A stretch of DNA of 32,745 nt from REEB506 sp049317545 (GTDB taxonomy: Bacteria; Pseudomonadota; Alphaproteobacteria; Caulobacterales; Aquidulcibacteraceae). A program made the position numbers and the translations under genes. A model generated the notes under the pieces. It was not told where the DNA came from. It did no database searches and saw only the letters and a program-made list of their open reading frames with translations. The stretch spans positions 1-32,745 of the forward strand of contig JBMOIB010000021.1 in the NCBI GenBank assembly GCA_049317545.1. The letters are read 5' to 3'. Below are positions 15,081 through 23,182 of this stretch, in pieces. Every line of letters begins with the position of its first letter. The stretch's first letter is position 1.

Positions 15081-16427
15081 ATGAGCTTCGCCGACGCAGC
15101 ACCGGCCCCCTCGGAACCCGAACGACTGGACCTCCCGTCGACATCCGGCTGGACCAGCGTGGGGCGCGTCCGCCTGCGGACCCTTATCCTGTTGCGCTGG
15201 CTGGCCATTGGCGGGCAATCGGCGGCGGCCGTGTTCGTCGAGTTCGTCCTCGGGTTCGACGTCCCGCTCGGCGCGGTGCTTGCGATCGTGGCCACCAGCG
15301 CCTGGCTGAATGTGTTCCTGATGATCGCCCTGCCCTCGCAGCGGCTGGTCAAGGAATGGGAGGCGGCCCTTCAGCTCGCCTATGACGTCGTCCAGCTCGC
15401 CGTGCTGCTGGCGCTGACGGGCGGCATCGAAAACCCCTTCCTGTTGCTGTTCATCGCCCCAGTGGCCGTCTCGGCGGCGGTGCTGCGCCCGTCGACGACC
15501 GCCGGACTCGCGGCGCTGGCCTATGTTTGCATCGGCGCGCTCGCCTTATGGCATTGGCCTTTGCCATGGCGCGCCGGCGAAACGTTGGATCTGCCGACGG
15601 TTTACCAGGCGGGCCTTGCGACGGCGGTGCTGATCGGACTCGGGTTCACGAGCGTCTATGCATGGCGGGTGGCGGCGGAGGAGGAACGGCTCAACGTCGC
15701 GCTCGCGGCGGTCCAGGCCGTCCTGGCGCGCGAGCAGCGCCTCGCCGCGCTTGGGGGGTTAGCGGCTGCAGCGGCGCACGAACTGGGCACGCCGCTCGCC
15801 ACGATCCACCTCGTCGCCAAGGAGATGGCCCGCGCGGTGCCGCCGGACTCGCCGCTCGCCGAGGATGTGGCCTTGCTGGTGAGCCAAAGCGAACGCTGCC
15901 GGACCATCCTCAAGCAATTGTCCGCCCAACCCGAGACCCGCGACGCCGTCCATGAACGCCTGCCCCTGAAAGCGATGCTCGAGGAAGCCGCCGCGCCGCA
16001 CGTCGCCAAAGGCAAGGCGGTCAAGATCCTGCTCGCGCCGCCGCCCGATGGGGCGCCACCGCCCGACGTGCGCCGGGCGCCGGAAATCCTGCATGGGCTC
16101 GGCAATCTGGTGGAAAACGCCGTCGGCTTCGCGTCCCGCTCGGTGGAGGTCGCGGCCACCTGGTCGGCGAGCGAAATCGAGATCGTCGTGCGCGACGACG
16201 GCCCGGGCTTTCCCGCCAACGTCCTGCCCCGCCTGGGCGAGCCCTACGTGAGCGAGCGTGGCGCGGGACAGACCGGCGGCGGCCTCGGCCTGGGATTCTT
16301 CATCGCCAAGACGCTGCTGGAACGCACCGGCGCGCGTGTGGAATTCCACAATCGCCCCGCCCCGCCGACCGGCGCCGTCGTGCGGGCCGTATGGCCGCGT
16401 CGCGCCATCGAGACGAACCCTCTGTAA
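15081..16427 (+). CDS. regB: Redox-sensing histidine kinase RegB (PrrB/ActS)
   Basis: 448-residue membrane sensor kinase. About six membrane helices (35-195) include the quinone-linked heptapeptide GGIENPF (114-120) characteristic of RegB. The phosphoacceptor is His233 in AHELGTPLATIHLVAKEM, and the redox-active Cys273 in SERCRTILKQL is present. The ATPase part has the N box (GNLVENAVGFA), G1 (DDGPGF) and G2 (GGGLGLGFFIAK). RegB kinases phosphorylate RegA when the quinone pool is reduced and control respiration, nitrogen and carbon metabolism. The ATG at 15081 has only a weak upstream site but matches the usual N-terminal length. It is followed by regA after 91 bases; senC is not between them. 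Confidence 0.94.
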   Translation: MSFADAAPAPSEPERLDLPSTSGWTSVGRVRLRTLILLRWLAIGGQSAAAVFVEFVLGFDVPLGAVLAIVATSAWLNVFLMIALPSQRLVKEWEAALQLAYDVVQLAVLLALTGGIENPFLLLFIAPVAVSAAVLRPSTTAGLAALAYVCIGALALWHWPLPWRAGETLDLPTVYQAGLATAVLIGLGFTSVYAWRVAAEEERLNVALAAVQAVLAREQRLAALGGLAAAAAHELGTPLATIHLVAKEMARAVPPDSPLAEDVALLVSQSERCRTILKQLSAQPETRDAVHERLPLKAMLEEAAAPHVAKGKAVKILLAPPPDGAPPPDVRRAPEILHGLGNLVENAVGFASRSVEVAATWSASEIEIVVRDDGPGFPANVLPRLGEPYVSERGAGQTGGGLGLGFFIAKTLLERTGARVEFHNRPAPPTGAVVRAVWPRRAIETNPL

Positions 16428-16518
16428 ACTTAGACGAACGGCACGGTTGCCCTACTTGCCGATCATTCTCATATTCGCATCTGTTCGCCCGCCGCCTGGT
16501 GCGGTTGTTTGTAGGTCC

Positions 16519-17070
16519 ATGATGACGGATGCGGTTCTCGATCTCCCTGACAAGACCCTCCTGGTCGTCGACGACGACCCGGCCTTCCGCCTGCGCCTGT
16601 CGCGGGCCTTGCAGAGCCGGGGCTTCGAGGTAACCGCCGTCGGCGCGGTCCAGGAGGCCATCGACGTCGCTCGACTCGCGACGCCGGCCTTCGCGGTTCT
16701 GGACTTGCGGCTGGAGGATGGCTCGGGCCTGCAGATCGTCGAGGAACTCCATCGCCGCCGGCCCGATTGCAAAGTCGTGATGCTGACGGGTTACGGCAAC
16801 ATCGCCACGGCCGTCGCCGCCGTGAAAGCCGGCGCGCTCGACTACCTGTCCAAACCGGCCGACGCCGACGATGTGGTCAAGGCCCTGCTCGCCGACCCGA
16901 CGCATAAGCCGACGCCGCCGGAAAATCCGATGTCGGCCGACCGCGTCCGCTGGGAGCATATCCAGCGCGTCTACGAGCTCTGCGGGCACAATGTGTCCGA
17001 GACCGCCCGCCGCCTGAACATGCACCGCCGGACCCTGCAGCGGATCCTGGCCAAACGCGCGCCGAAGTAA
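16519..17070 (+). CDS. regA: Global redox response regulator RegA (PrrA/ActR)
   Basis: 183 residues. The receiver domain (12-125) has the acidic pocket DDD (18-20), phosphoacceptor Asp62 in VLDLRLEDGSG, Thr90 and Lys112. A Pro-rich linker (PTPPENP, 131-137) leads to the Fis-type helix-turn-helix (about 143-180; NVSETARRLNMHRRTLQRIL), which is nearly invariant in RegA proteins. It is the cognate partner of the RegB kinase just upstream. Start 16519 gives Met-Met; 16522 is equally possible. The regulon is not visible from this window. Confidence 0.95.
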   Translation: MMTDAVLDLPDKTLLVVDDDPAFRLRLSRALQSRGFEVTAVGAVQEAIDVARLATPAFAVLDLRLEDGSGLQIVEELHRRRPDCKVVMLTGYGNIATAVAAVKAGALDYLSKPADADDVVKALLADPTHKPTPPENPMSADRVRWEHIQRVYELCGHNVSETARRLNMHRRTLQRILAKRAPK

Positions 17071-17143
17071 CGCGCGCCTGCCTGGCCGAAATCGTCGCGT
17101 CTATGTCCTTTAGGCCAGCGCACGGCGGACCTATGGTGCTGAC

Positions 17144-18124
17144 ATGGGTCGCCGCATCATCTTCCTGGGCTTTCCTGGCGTGCAGGCGCTCGACATCGTC
17201 GGGCCGCACCAGATGTTCGTCGGCGCCGATGAGGCGATGGCCGGCGCCTACACGGTTCTGATCGCCGCGCCGAAGGCCGGTCCCGTCGCCGCCTCGAGCG
17301 GTCTCAACCTCGGCGCCGATCTCGACCTCGCCGATCTCAATGCGCGGTTCTGGAGGCCGACCGACACCTGCGTCGCCGTCGGCGGCGAAGATGTCGCCAT
17401 GCGTCGGGCCTTGGCCGCGGGCGCGATCGCATCCGCAATTCGCGCCGCCGCAGGGGTTGGCGCGCGTCTGGCTTCGGTCTGCAGCGGCGCGTTCTTCCTG
17501 GCGCAGGTCGGCGCGCTCGACGGCAAGCGCGCCGCAACCCATTGGCGCGCCGCAGCCGACCTCGCGCGCCTGCACCCCGCGATCACCGTCGACGCCGATG
17601 CGCTCTACGTGGAGGATGGCGGCGTGTGGACATCGGCCGGCGTTACGGCCGGCATCGATCTCGCGCTCGCCATGATCGAGGCCGATTGCGGCCGTGCGGT
17701 CGCGCTCTCGGTCGCGCGTCGGCATGTCGTGTTCCGCAAGCGTCCTGGCGGGCAATCCCAATTCGCCGAACCGGACGCCGGCGCCGCCCTCGCCGATCCG
17801 CGTCTGGCGAAACTCGCGCGCGCCATCGCCGCCGCGCCCGCCGCCGATTGGTCGACCAGCGCAATGGCGGCGGCGGCCGGCATGTCGTTGCGTTCGCTGA
17901 CCCGCGCCTTCGCGCGCGAGAGCGAGGAAAGCCCCGCCCGTTTCGTCGAGCGCTTGCGCGTCGAGCGCGCCCGCGTCGCGCTCTTGGAAAGCGCACGCTC
18001 GATCGCAGAGATCGCCGCCGAGTGCGGCTTTGGCGCTGCGCGCGGCCTTGAACGCGCGTTCGCCCGCCATCTCGGCGTCGCGCCCATCGGTTTTCGCGAG
18101 CGCTTCGGCGCAAGGAGGTCGTGA
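17144..18124 (+). CDS. GlxA-family AraC-type regulator with DJ-1/PfpI domain
   Basis: 326 residues. An N-terminal DJ-1/PfpI (class I glutamine amidotransferase-like) domain spans about 3-190, with FPGVQALDIVGPHQMF at the start and a nucleophile-elbow Cys113 in SVCSGAFFLAQVG, followed by ATHW. The C-terminal AraC domain (about 225-322) holds two helix-turn-helices (MAAAAGMSLRSLTRAFARE, then SIAEIAAECGFGAARGLERA). GlxA regulators sense small metabolites and control nearby catabolic genes. The stop overlaps the start of the next DJ-1/PfpI gene (TGATG), so the two form an operon and the regulator may govern or share a ligand with the enzyme. Confidence 0.92.
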   Translation: MGRRIIFLGFPGVQALDIVGPHQMFVGADEAMAGAYTVLIAAPKAGPVAASSGLNLGADLDLADLNARFWRPTDTCVAVGGEDVAMRRALAAGAIASAIRAAAGVGARLASVCSGAFFLAQVGALDGKRAATHWRAAADLARLHPAITVDADALYVEDGGVWTSAGVTAGIDLALAMIEADCGRAVALSVARRHVVFRKRPGGQSQFAEPDAGAALADPRLAKLARAIAAAPAADWSTSAMAAAAGMSLRSLTRAFARESEESPARFVERLRVERARVALLESARSIAEIAAECGFGAARGLERAFARHLGVAPIGFRERFGARRS

Positions 18125-18798
18125 TGTCTCTCTCAACGGTTTTCGTCCTGTTCCCGAACGTGACGCAGCTCGATTTCACAGGGCCGCTGCAGGTCCTGCA
18201 TCGCTTGCCGGGCGCTGCGACGCACGTCGCCGCCAAGACGCTCGCGCCCGTGCCCAGCGATTGCGGCGTAGCGCTGTCGCCCACCACGACGTTTGCGGAT
18301 TGTCCGCAGGCGGACATTCTGTGCGTGCCCGGCGGCTTTGGCGTTTCCCAGGCGATGGCCGATCCCGAAACGATCGCTTTCGTGAAGCGCCAGGCGGCCG
18401 GCGCGCGCTTCGTTACGTCGGTCTGCACCGGCGCTTTCGTGCTCGGTGCGGCGGGGCTTTTGCAGGGCAAGCGCGCGACGACGCACTGGGCCTATCGGCA
18501 TTTGCTGGAAAAGGTCGGCGCGATCCCCGTCGCTGCGCGCGTGGTGCGCGACGGCGCTCTCGTCACCGGCGGCGGCGTCACTGCGGGCATCGATTTCGCC
18601 TTCACCCTGATGGCCGAAATCGCCGGCCCCGAGGTCGCCCAGAACATCCAGCTGGCGCTCGAATACGATCCCCAGCCGCCGTTTTCCGCCGGCGCGCCGG
18701 AACGGGCGCCCGACGCCGTGCGCGACCGCATCACCGCCTTCTACGGCGCGCGCCTGGGCGAGTTCGCAGCCGAGATCGACGCCGTCCTCAAGGACTAG
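18124..18798 (+). CDS. DJ-1/PfpI protein, isonitrile hydratase-like
   Basis: 224 residues. The ATG at 18124 follows an AAGGAGG site and overlaps the stop of the regulator. Fold landmarks are NVTQLDFTGPLQVL near the N-terminus, CVPGGFG (67-73), and the nucleophile elbow SVCTGAFVLGAAG with Cys101, then ATTHW. Asp17, Cys101 and Thr102 fall at the positions described as essential in Pseudomonas putida isonitrile hydratase (InhA), which turns isonitriles into N-formamides, so this activity is a reasonable guess but unproven. It ends convergently with mmcB, with the 3' ends overlapping by 11 bp. Confidence 0.85.
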   Translation: MSLSTVFVLFPNVTQLDFTGPLQVLHRLPGAATHVAAKTLAPVPSDCGVALSPTTTFADCPQADILCVPGGFGVSQAMADPETIAFVKRQAAGARFVTSVCTGAFVLGAAGLLQGKRATTHWAYRHLLEKVGAIPVAARVVRDGALVTGGGVTAGIDFAFTLMAEIAGPEVAQNIQLALEYDPQPPFSAGAPERAPDAVRDRITAFYGARLGEFAAEIDAVLKD

Positions 18799-19222
18799 CC
18801 AGGCGCAGCGCGGCGAGCCGCGCAAAGGTGAGGAGCATGGCCTTGCGCCGCGCCGGCGCGAGCTGCGCAACCGGCGCCGGCCGCACGATCGCGCCGCCGA
18901 ACCCGTCGGCGACGATCAGACCAACGTCCTCAGGGATGATCGGATGCGGAAAATCGGCGTCGACCGCGAAGTAGAACTGATCCGCGAAGTCCAGGTAATC
19001 CGGCCATTTCTGGTCCGCCGCGTAATCGGCGAGGCCCGACTTGATCTCAGTGATCACCAGTTCGCCTTTCGGTCCGAGCGCGAGCACATCGGCGCGCCGG
19101 CCATTGGCGAGGCTGACTTCCAGGAGCGGCGCGTGGCCTCGGTCAATCCAGAAGCGCTGCACGCCGCGCGCGAGGCGCGCGGTGTTGTCCGGCCGGGCGA
19201 GAAACGAGGCGTCGTCGGTCAA
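18788..19222 (-). CDS. mmcB: MmcB-family DNA repair protein (TTG start)
   Basis: 144 residues from a TTG at 19222, which overlaps the TGA of the upstream TraB/GumN gene (TTGA at 19219-19222); no ATG exists at a sensible place and upstream codons are the shadow of that gene. The core ANGRRADVLALG, then ITEIKSGLADYAADQKWPDY, FYFAVD and DVGLIVADGFGG fit the MmcB family, with a PD-(D/E)xK-nuclease-like arrangement (Asp in RRADVLAL, Glu-x-Lys in TEIKS). In Caulobacter MmcB works with the ImuABC mutasome in tolerance of mitomycin C damage. The length matches the family. Confidence 0.88.
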   Translation of the reverse strand: MTDDASFLARPDNTARLARGVQRFWIDRGHAPLLEVSLANGRRADVLALGPKGELVITEIKSGLADYAADQKWPDYLDFADQFYFAVDADFPHPIIPEDVGLIVADGFGGAIVRPAPVAQLAPARRKAMLLTFARLAALRLASP

Positions 19223-20154
19223 GGCCCGTCTATTTGAACACCCTGGGCCCGCAGGCGCGCAAGCACGCCGTCCGCGGCGAGGAGAACGCCCATCGGCGCG
19301 ATCGCAAGGGTCACGCCCTTCTGCCCCGCCGCGTTCGAAAGCGCGCGCGTCCAGTCGACCGTCAGCGTCTCGCGGATGGTCGCGGCCGCTACGCCGCCTG
19401 AGGTCAGGCTGTTCATGCAGGTCGCGCCTTCGTCGCGATCGCCAAGCGCGCGCAGGCGGTCGATGTCGCCCTTCGCCCAGGCGAGCGCGCGCTCGCGCAT
19501 CACGGGCATCGCGTCGAGCGCCTGCAATTGCCCCGCAAGGCACGGCGCATCGGCGCCCGCGGGCATCGCCGCCAAGGCCTTGAGCAGCGGCTTGGCTTCA
19601 ATGCGCGTGACGACGGTGACGTCGATCCGCCGCTTGCGCACCTTCTTGAGCGTGACCTCCTCCGGATCGAGGCTGCGCGAAAGACCGGCTTCGGTCATCG
19701 CCTTGTCCATCAGGAAAAGGCCCGCGACATAGGGGCGCCAATTCTCGAGATCGTCGCCGGAATAGTCGTAGCGGCTGCGCGCAGCGTCGAAATTCCGGCG
19801 AGTTTCGGGATCGAGCAGAGCCGAGGTCTTCGCGCCGTCCGGATTGCGAAACGCTTTGCGATTGGCGATCAGCGCGCCAATGCCAACCGACACCGTCGAG
19901 CCGCCCGTGAACACGCGATCGGCGCGCGCGATCACGGCGTCGATTTCCTTGGTCTTCCAGGTGAAGCTCTTCGGCAGGGGCGTCAGGACGCCAAGCACAT
20001 AGACCTCGCCCTGCGGGCCCTCTATGCGCCAAAGCCGTGGTCCCGGACGTTCTCCGACCACGACGATTTCGTCCGTAGACGGAGGCTCAGCGGCGCGCGA
20101 AGGCGCGACCGCCAGCAGAAGCGCGAAAACGAGGACGATCAGCGTTCGAAACAT
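19219..20154 (-). CDS. TraB/GumN family protein, exported
   Basis: 311 residues. An N-terminal signal peptide (MFRTLIVLVFALLLAVAPSRA) is followed by the TraB/GumN fold: LWRIEGPQGEVYVLGVLTPLP near the start, EIDAVIARADRVFTG, a central Cys-containing helix region, and the C-terminal RALSNAAGQKGVTLAIAPMG with GVLARLRAQG. The usual GTxH-type motif after the first strand is here GVLTPLP, so a putative metal ligand may be missing. The family is suspected to be proteolytic, but bacterial roles are unclear. The stop overlaps the mmcB TTG start (TTGA), suggesting coupled translation. Confidence 0.85.
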   Translation of the reverse strand: MFRTLIVLVFALLLAVAPSRAAEPPSTDEIVVVGERPGPRLWRIEGPQGEVYVLGVLTPLPKSFTWKTKEIDAVIARADRVFTGGSTVSVGIGALIANRKAFRNPDGAKTSALLDPETRRNFDAARSRYDYSGDDLENWRPYVAGLFLMDKAMTEAGLSRSLDPEEVTLKKVRKRRIDVTVVTRIEAKPLLKALAAMPAGADAPCLAGQLQALDAMPVMRERALAWAKGDIDRLRALGDRDEGATCMNSLTSGGVAAATIRETLTVDWTRALSNAAGQKGVTLAIAPMGVLLAADGVLARLRAQGVQIDGP

Positions 20155-20211
20155 GCACCGACTTCATCGAAGTCGGCGTGAACCGCAAATGAACGACCGT
20201 TTAGAGTGCGC

Positions 20212-20330
20212 GCCCCCTCCCCAGCGGGGAGGGGTTGGGGTGGGGAGAGCGTACGCTGACGCGGCAAATTTGCACCGCGCCGCAGAGCCCATCTCCCCCG
20301 CCCAACCCTCCCCCGCTGGGGGAGGGCTCG
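20212..20330. repeat. Dispersed GC-rich palindromic repeat, two units in inverted order
   Basis: Unit 1 (20213-20249) carries the hairpin CCCCTCCCCAGCGGGGAGG followed by GGTTGGGGTGGGG; unit 2 (20292-20326) is the same sequence on the other strand (CTCCCCCGCCCAACCCTC then CCCCGCTGGGGGAGGG). A 42-bp spacer separates them. The same family recurs at 28576-28750. The element lies just downstream of the ferritin-like gene and may also act as its terminator. Confidence 0.85.
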
Positions 20331-20342
20331 GCTGCAGCTCTG

Positions 20343-21488
20343 TTACTCCGCCGCGATCTTGGCGAGCGCGTCGGTATTGACGGTGAAGTTGATCGTCTGG
20401 AGGTAGCGGATGCCTTCCTCAGCGATCTCGTCGCCGACCATGACGTCGCCTTCGGCCTTGAGCTCTTCGAGGTCGACGTACATGGCGTAGAACGGCGCGG
20501 TGCGCGCGGTGATGATGCCGGCGTTGAGGAGCGTCTTCACCAGCACGCGGAAGATGTTGGTCGCTTCCTTCATGCGCTCGCGGCGATCAGCGTCCGTTGC
20601 GACCTTCTGGAATTCTTCCACGACCTTCATCGGGTCGAGGCCGAATTGCGCATAGACTTGCGGCATCTGGTGCGGCGCGACGAGATTGAACAGCAGCGTC
20701 TGGAAGCAATGCGCCGCCCAGCTCTCGACGATCTCATGCTCTTCCGGCGTGAGCTTCGGGATCGTCCGGTCGGCCCAGATCTTCCCGAACTTGTGGTGGA
20801 AGGCCTCGTCAGTCATGACGAGTTGGGTGAGCTTGCGCGCCAGCGGGTCATGCCATTCGCGGAAGATCGACGCGAAGGCGCCCATTGCGAGGCCTTCGAC
20901 CAGCATCTGCATGCCGACGATCTTTTTGTAGACTTCCGGCGCATGGACGATGTCCTGCAGCAGGTCGGCGAGCACCTGGCCGCACGGCAGCGGCGAGCCC
21001 CAGCGCGCCTTGATGTACTTCGCGAACGCGGTGACGTGGCGGCCCTCTTCGCGGCACTGGTTGGCCGCATATTCCTGGGCGCCGGGGTCGCGCAGCACGT
21101 GGCAGAGCGAGGCCGAAAGGTTCAGCGCGCCTTGCTCGCCATGCAGGATCGCGCTCAATTGCCAGCGCGCCATTTCATTGACGAACTTGATCTTTTCCTT
21201 CGGCTTGTCGGCGAAGAAGTCACGGACGTAATCGGTCTCGAGCGCCGGGACCATGTAGTCCGGCATGATCTGCTGGTTTTCCATGTCGAAGGGCTCGGTG
21301 AAGTCGATGTACTTCGCGTCGAGCGGATCCCAGAAATGGTCGTGCGTGGCTGAGATGATTTTGTCGAACGCCGACGAGCGCGTCATGTGCCGATCGATCG
21401 CCAGCATGGCGCCGAAATCGGTTGGCGGAACGGCGTCGTACAATTCGTCCTTCGTGATGTTCCGGATCACACCGCCATCTGCCGCCAT
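20343..21488 (-). CDS. Ferritin-like di-iron protein, unknown substrate
   Basis: 381 residues. A helical-bundle di-iron site is clear: Glu118 (LHGEQGALN), Glu148-x-x-His151 (REEGRHVTA), Glu198 (LVEGLAMGA) and Glu228-x-x-His231 (TDEAFHHKF), the E...ExxH...E...ExxH order of ferritin-like oxygenases. The specific family is not recognised; a hydroxylase or desaturase-type oxygenase is more likely than iron storage, given the length. The ATG at 21488 was chosen because GAGGAG lies nine bases upstream; the longer frame from 21560 lacks a good site. It is preceded by an AT-rich region full of palindromes and followed by the dispersed repeat. Nothing in the neighbourhood identifies the electron donor, though a P450 gene lies upstream on the same strand. 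Confidence 0.85.
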   Translation of the reverse strand: MAADGGVIRNITKDELYDAVPPTDFGAMLAIDRHMTRSSAFDKIISATHDHFWDPLDAKYIDFTEPFDMENQQIMPDYMVPALETDYVRDFFADKPKEKIKFVNEMARWQLSAILHGEQGALNLSASLCHVLRDPGAQEYAANQCREEGRHVTAFAKYIKARWGSPLPCGQVLADLLQDIVHAPEVYKKIVGMQMLVEGLAMGAFASIFREWHDPLARKLTQLVMTDEAFHHKFGKIWADRTIPKLTPEEHEIVESWAAHCFQTLLFNLVAPHQMPQVYAQFGLDPMKVVEEFQKVATDADRRERMKEATNIFRVLVKTLLNAGIITARTAPFYAMYVDLEELKAEGDVMVGDEIAEEGIRYLQTINFTVNTDALAKIAAE

Positions 21489-21596
21489 AATCGCCATCTC
21501 CTCGTTGCACGTTTCCACCGCGCGCCGCGCTTGAGCGAGGCGCGCGAGTTCCCAGCGCATCCCTAACGCTCCAGCGTTCGTCGATCAATGAAAAAA

Positions 21597-21672
21597 TGAC
21601 GCCGGCGTCAAGTTTTTACGCAAATGTGATCGACGTTGTACAATCTTCGCCCGCGTCAAGCATTTTTGACGC
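21597..21672 (-). promoter_or_regulatory. Paired TGACGC/GCGTCA inverted repeats, probable operators
   Basis: TGACGCCGGCGTCA (21597-21610) is a perfect 14-bp palindrome. GCGTCAA (21653-21659) and TTGACGC (21666-21672), six bases apart, form a second inverted repeat of the same half-site. GCGTCAAG recurs exactly 48 bp apart. The sites lie 109-184 bp upstream of the ATG at 21488, as expected for binding sites of one dimeric regulator. Confidence 0.55.
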
Positions 21673-21678
21673 CGAAGC

Positions 21679-21709
21679 TTGATTAATTGCCTAATTGCAA
21701 TATAATCAA
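21679..21709. promoter_or_regulatory. AT-rich 31-bp inverted repeat
   Basis: TTGATTA-ATTGC-CTAATT-GCAAT-A-TAATCAA: 12-base arms match with one bulged A. It sits beside the TGACGC repeats upstream of the ferritin-like gene. The TTGAT/ATCAA ends recall FNR-type half-sites, but the spacing is far too wide for an FNR box. Confidence 0.5.
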
Positions 21710-21863
21710 ACCCATACGCGCTAAACGTGTGTGTGTGCGCGGCAAGCAGTCCCCAGGGCCCGCGGCCAGCGTTTTGGCGAGCCCCCGAACGTTGGAAGCC
21801 CCATAGAGCGGCGCCCTGGGGCGGCTTCCCTGCAAAGCCAAGCCTGCGCAAACCGCCTTGGGG

Positions 21864-23087
21864 CTATGCCAGCATCACCGGCAAGCTTTTCCAGCCATTG
21901 ATGAAATTCGAGCGCACCCGCACCCCGTCTGAGATCGGGTGCAGGCCCGGTAGGCGGGCGAAAAGTTCCTCGAACGCGACTTTGATCTGCAATTCGGCGA
22001 GGCGCTGACCGAGACACACATGTTGGCCGGTCCCGAATCCCAGGTGTTTTGGCGCAGCCGGATCCTCGTAGCGATCGATCCGGAATGCCGACGGATCCGC
22101 AAAGGCCGCCTCGTCCCGATTGCCGGAGCAATACCAGAGCACCACGCGATCGCCCGGCTTGATGTCCTTGCCGCCGAGCCGCGCCGGACGCACCGCCGTT
22201 CGACGCATGTGATGGACGGGACTGACCCAACGCACGATCTCCGCGGCGCCGGAGCGCAGCAGTTCGGGACGCGCCATCGCCTTTTCGCGTTCGGCCGGGA
22301 AGTCGCGCAGAGCCAGAAGCCCGCCGGTGATCGAGTTGCGCGTCGTCTCGTTGCCGGCGACGACCAGGAGGATGAAGGTCGCGAGATATTTGCCTGGACT
22401 GATCGGCGCATCGCCCTCCCGCGCGGCGGCCAGCATGGAGATCAAATCCGGCCCCGGATCGGCTTCGCGCTGCGCGCGCAGCGTGAACGAATAGGCGACC
22501 ATCTCGCCGATCTTCTGATCGATGTAGGCGCGGCTGGGACGCAATTCAGGATCGTCTTCGGCGACCACGGCGTTGGACCATTCGAACAGGCGATCGCCGT
22601 CCGCCATCGGCGCCCCGAACAATTCGGCCAGCGTCTGGATCGCAAACGGCGCCGCAAAGCCCTCCACGAAATCGACAGGCGCGCGGCCGCCCGCCTCCCA
22701 TTTGGCCTTCAAGGATTCGATCAGCGCCACGCCCCGCGCGCGCACGCCAGCCTCCATGGCGCGCAGCCGATCCGGCACGAAGCCCGGCATGACCATGCGG
22801 CGATACGCAAGGTGCTCCGGCGGATCCATCGAGATCATCGAGGTCTCGACGGCGGAATTGGCGGCCTGATCCTCGTCGAAAATGCGATGGCCGCCGTGGG
22901 CGCGGGCGGAGGAATACGTCGCCGGATCGGTCGAGACGGCGACGATGTCGGCATAGCGCGTGACGGCCCAAAAGCCCGGCCCGTCCGGCTCGGCGTTCCA
23001 GTGGACCGGGTCTTCGTGGCGCAGCTGCGCGAATTGCGCGTGCGGCGCGCCGGACGCGAACAGCGCGGGGTCCTTGAGATCGGGCAT
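21864..23087 (-). CDS. Cytochrome P450
   Basis: 407-residue soluble bacterial P450. The heme ligand is Cys358 in FGTGQHVCLGQRLA; the ExxR pair is EIVR (283-286); the I-helix oxygen-activation segment is VAGNETTRN (243-251), with Asn in place of the more usual acid or His before Glu-Thr-Thr. Substrate-side blocks SMDPPEHLAYRRMVMPGF and HHMRRTAV are typical of CYP124/125/142-like and terpene- or sterol-oxidising bacterial P450s; exact class not determined. The ATG at 23087 has GGAGGAGG nine bases upstream. No ferredoxin or reductase gene is adjacent. It is divergent from a small zincin. Confidence 0.94.
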   Translation of the reverse strand: MPDLKDPALFASGAPHAQFAQLRHEDPVHWNAEPDGPGFWAVTRYADIVAVSTDPATYSSARAHGGHRIFDEDQAANSAVETSMISMDPPEHLAYRRMVMPGFVPDRLRAMEAGVRARGVALIESLKAKWEAGGRAPVDFVEGFAAPFAIQTLAELFGAPMADGDRLFEWSNAVVAEDDPELRPSRAYIDQKIGEMVAYSFTLRAQREADPGPDLISMLAAAREGDAPISPGKYLATFILLVVAGNETTRNSITGGLLALRDFPAEREKAMARPELLRSGAAEIVRWVSPVHHMRRTAVRPARLGGKDIKPGDRVVLWYCSGNRDEAAFADPSAFRIDRYEDPAAPKHLGFGTGQHVCLGQRLAELQIKVAFEELFARLPGLHPISDGVRVRSNFINGWKSLPVMLA

Positions 23088-23182
23088 AGATGATCCTCCT
23101 CCCGAACCATGCCCCGCCGGGCGCCGGAGGCAAAGCCGCGCGATCGGCTCGCATCCAGGCAACGCCGCAGCTAGACAAGGGC

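Larger units (their letters stand above)
21489..21863. other. Intergenic region between P450 and ferritin-like genes, AT-rich and palindrome-rich
   Basis: No gene is supported in this 375-bp stretch; frames reading through it are shadows. The part from about 21580 to 21725 is conspicuously AT-richer than its surroundings and carries the inverted repeats annotated separately; it probably holds the promoter of the ferritin-like gene. The part nearer the P450 gene is GC-rich and contains a hairpin at 21794-21829 (GGAAGCCCCA with TGGGGCGGCTTCC, two-base bulge) that may terminate the P450 transcript. A short GTGTGTGTG run is at about 21727. Confidence 0.6.

Noticed and set aside
21679..21709. FNR/FixK box upstream of the ferritin-like gene
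   Set aside because: TTGAT and ATCAA ends are present but separated by about 21 bases instead of 4.
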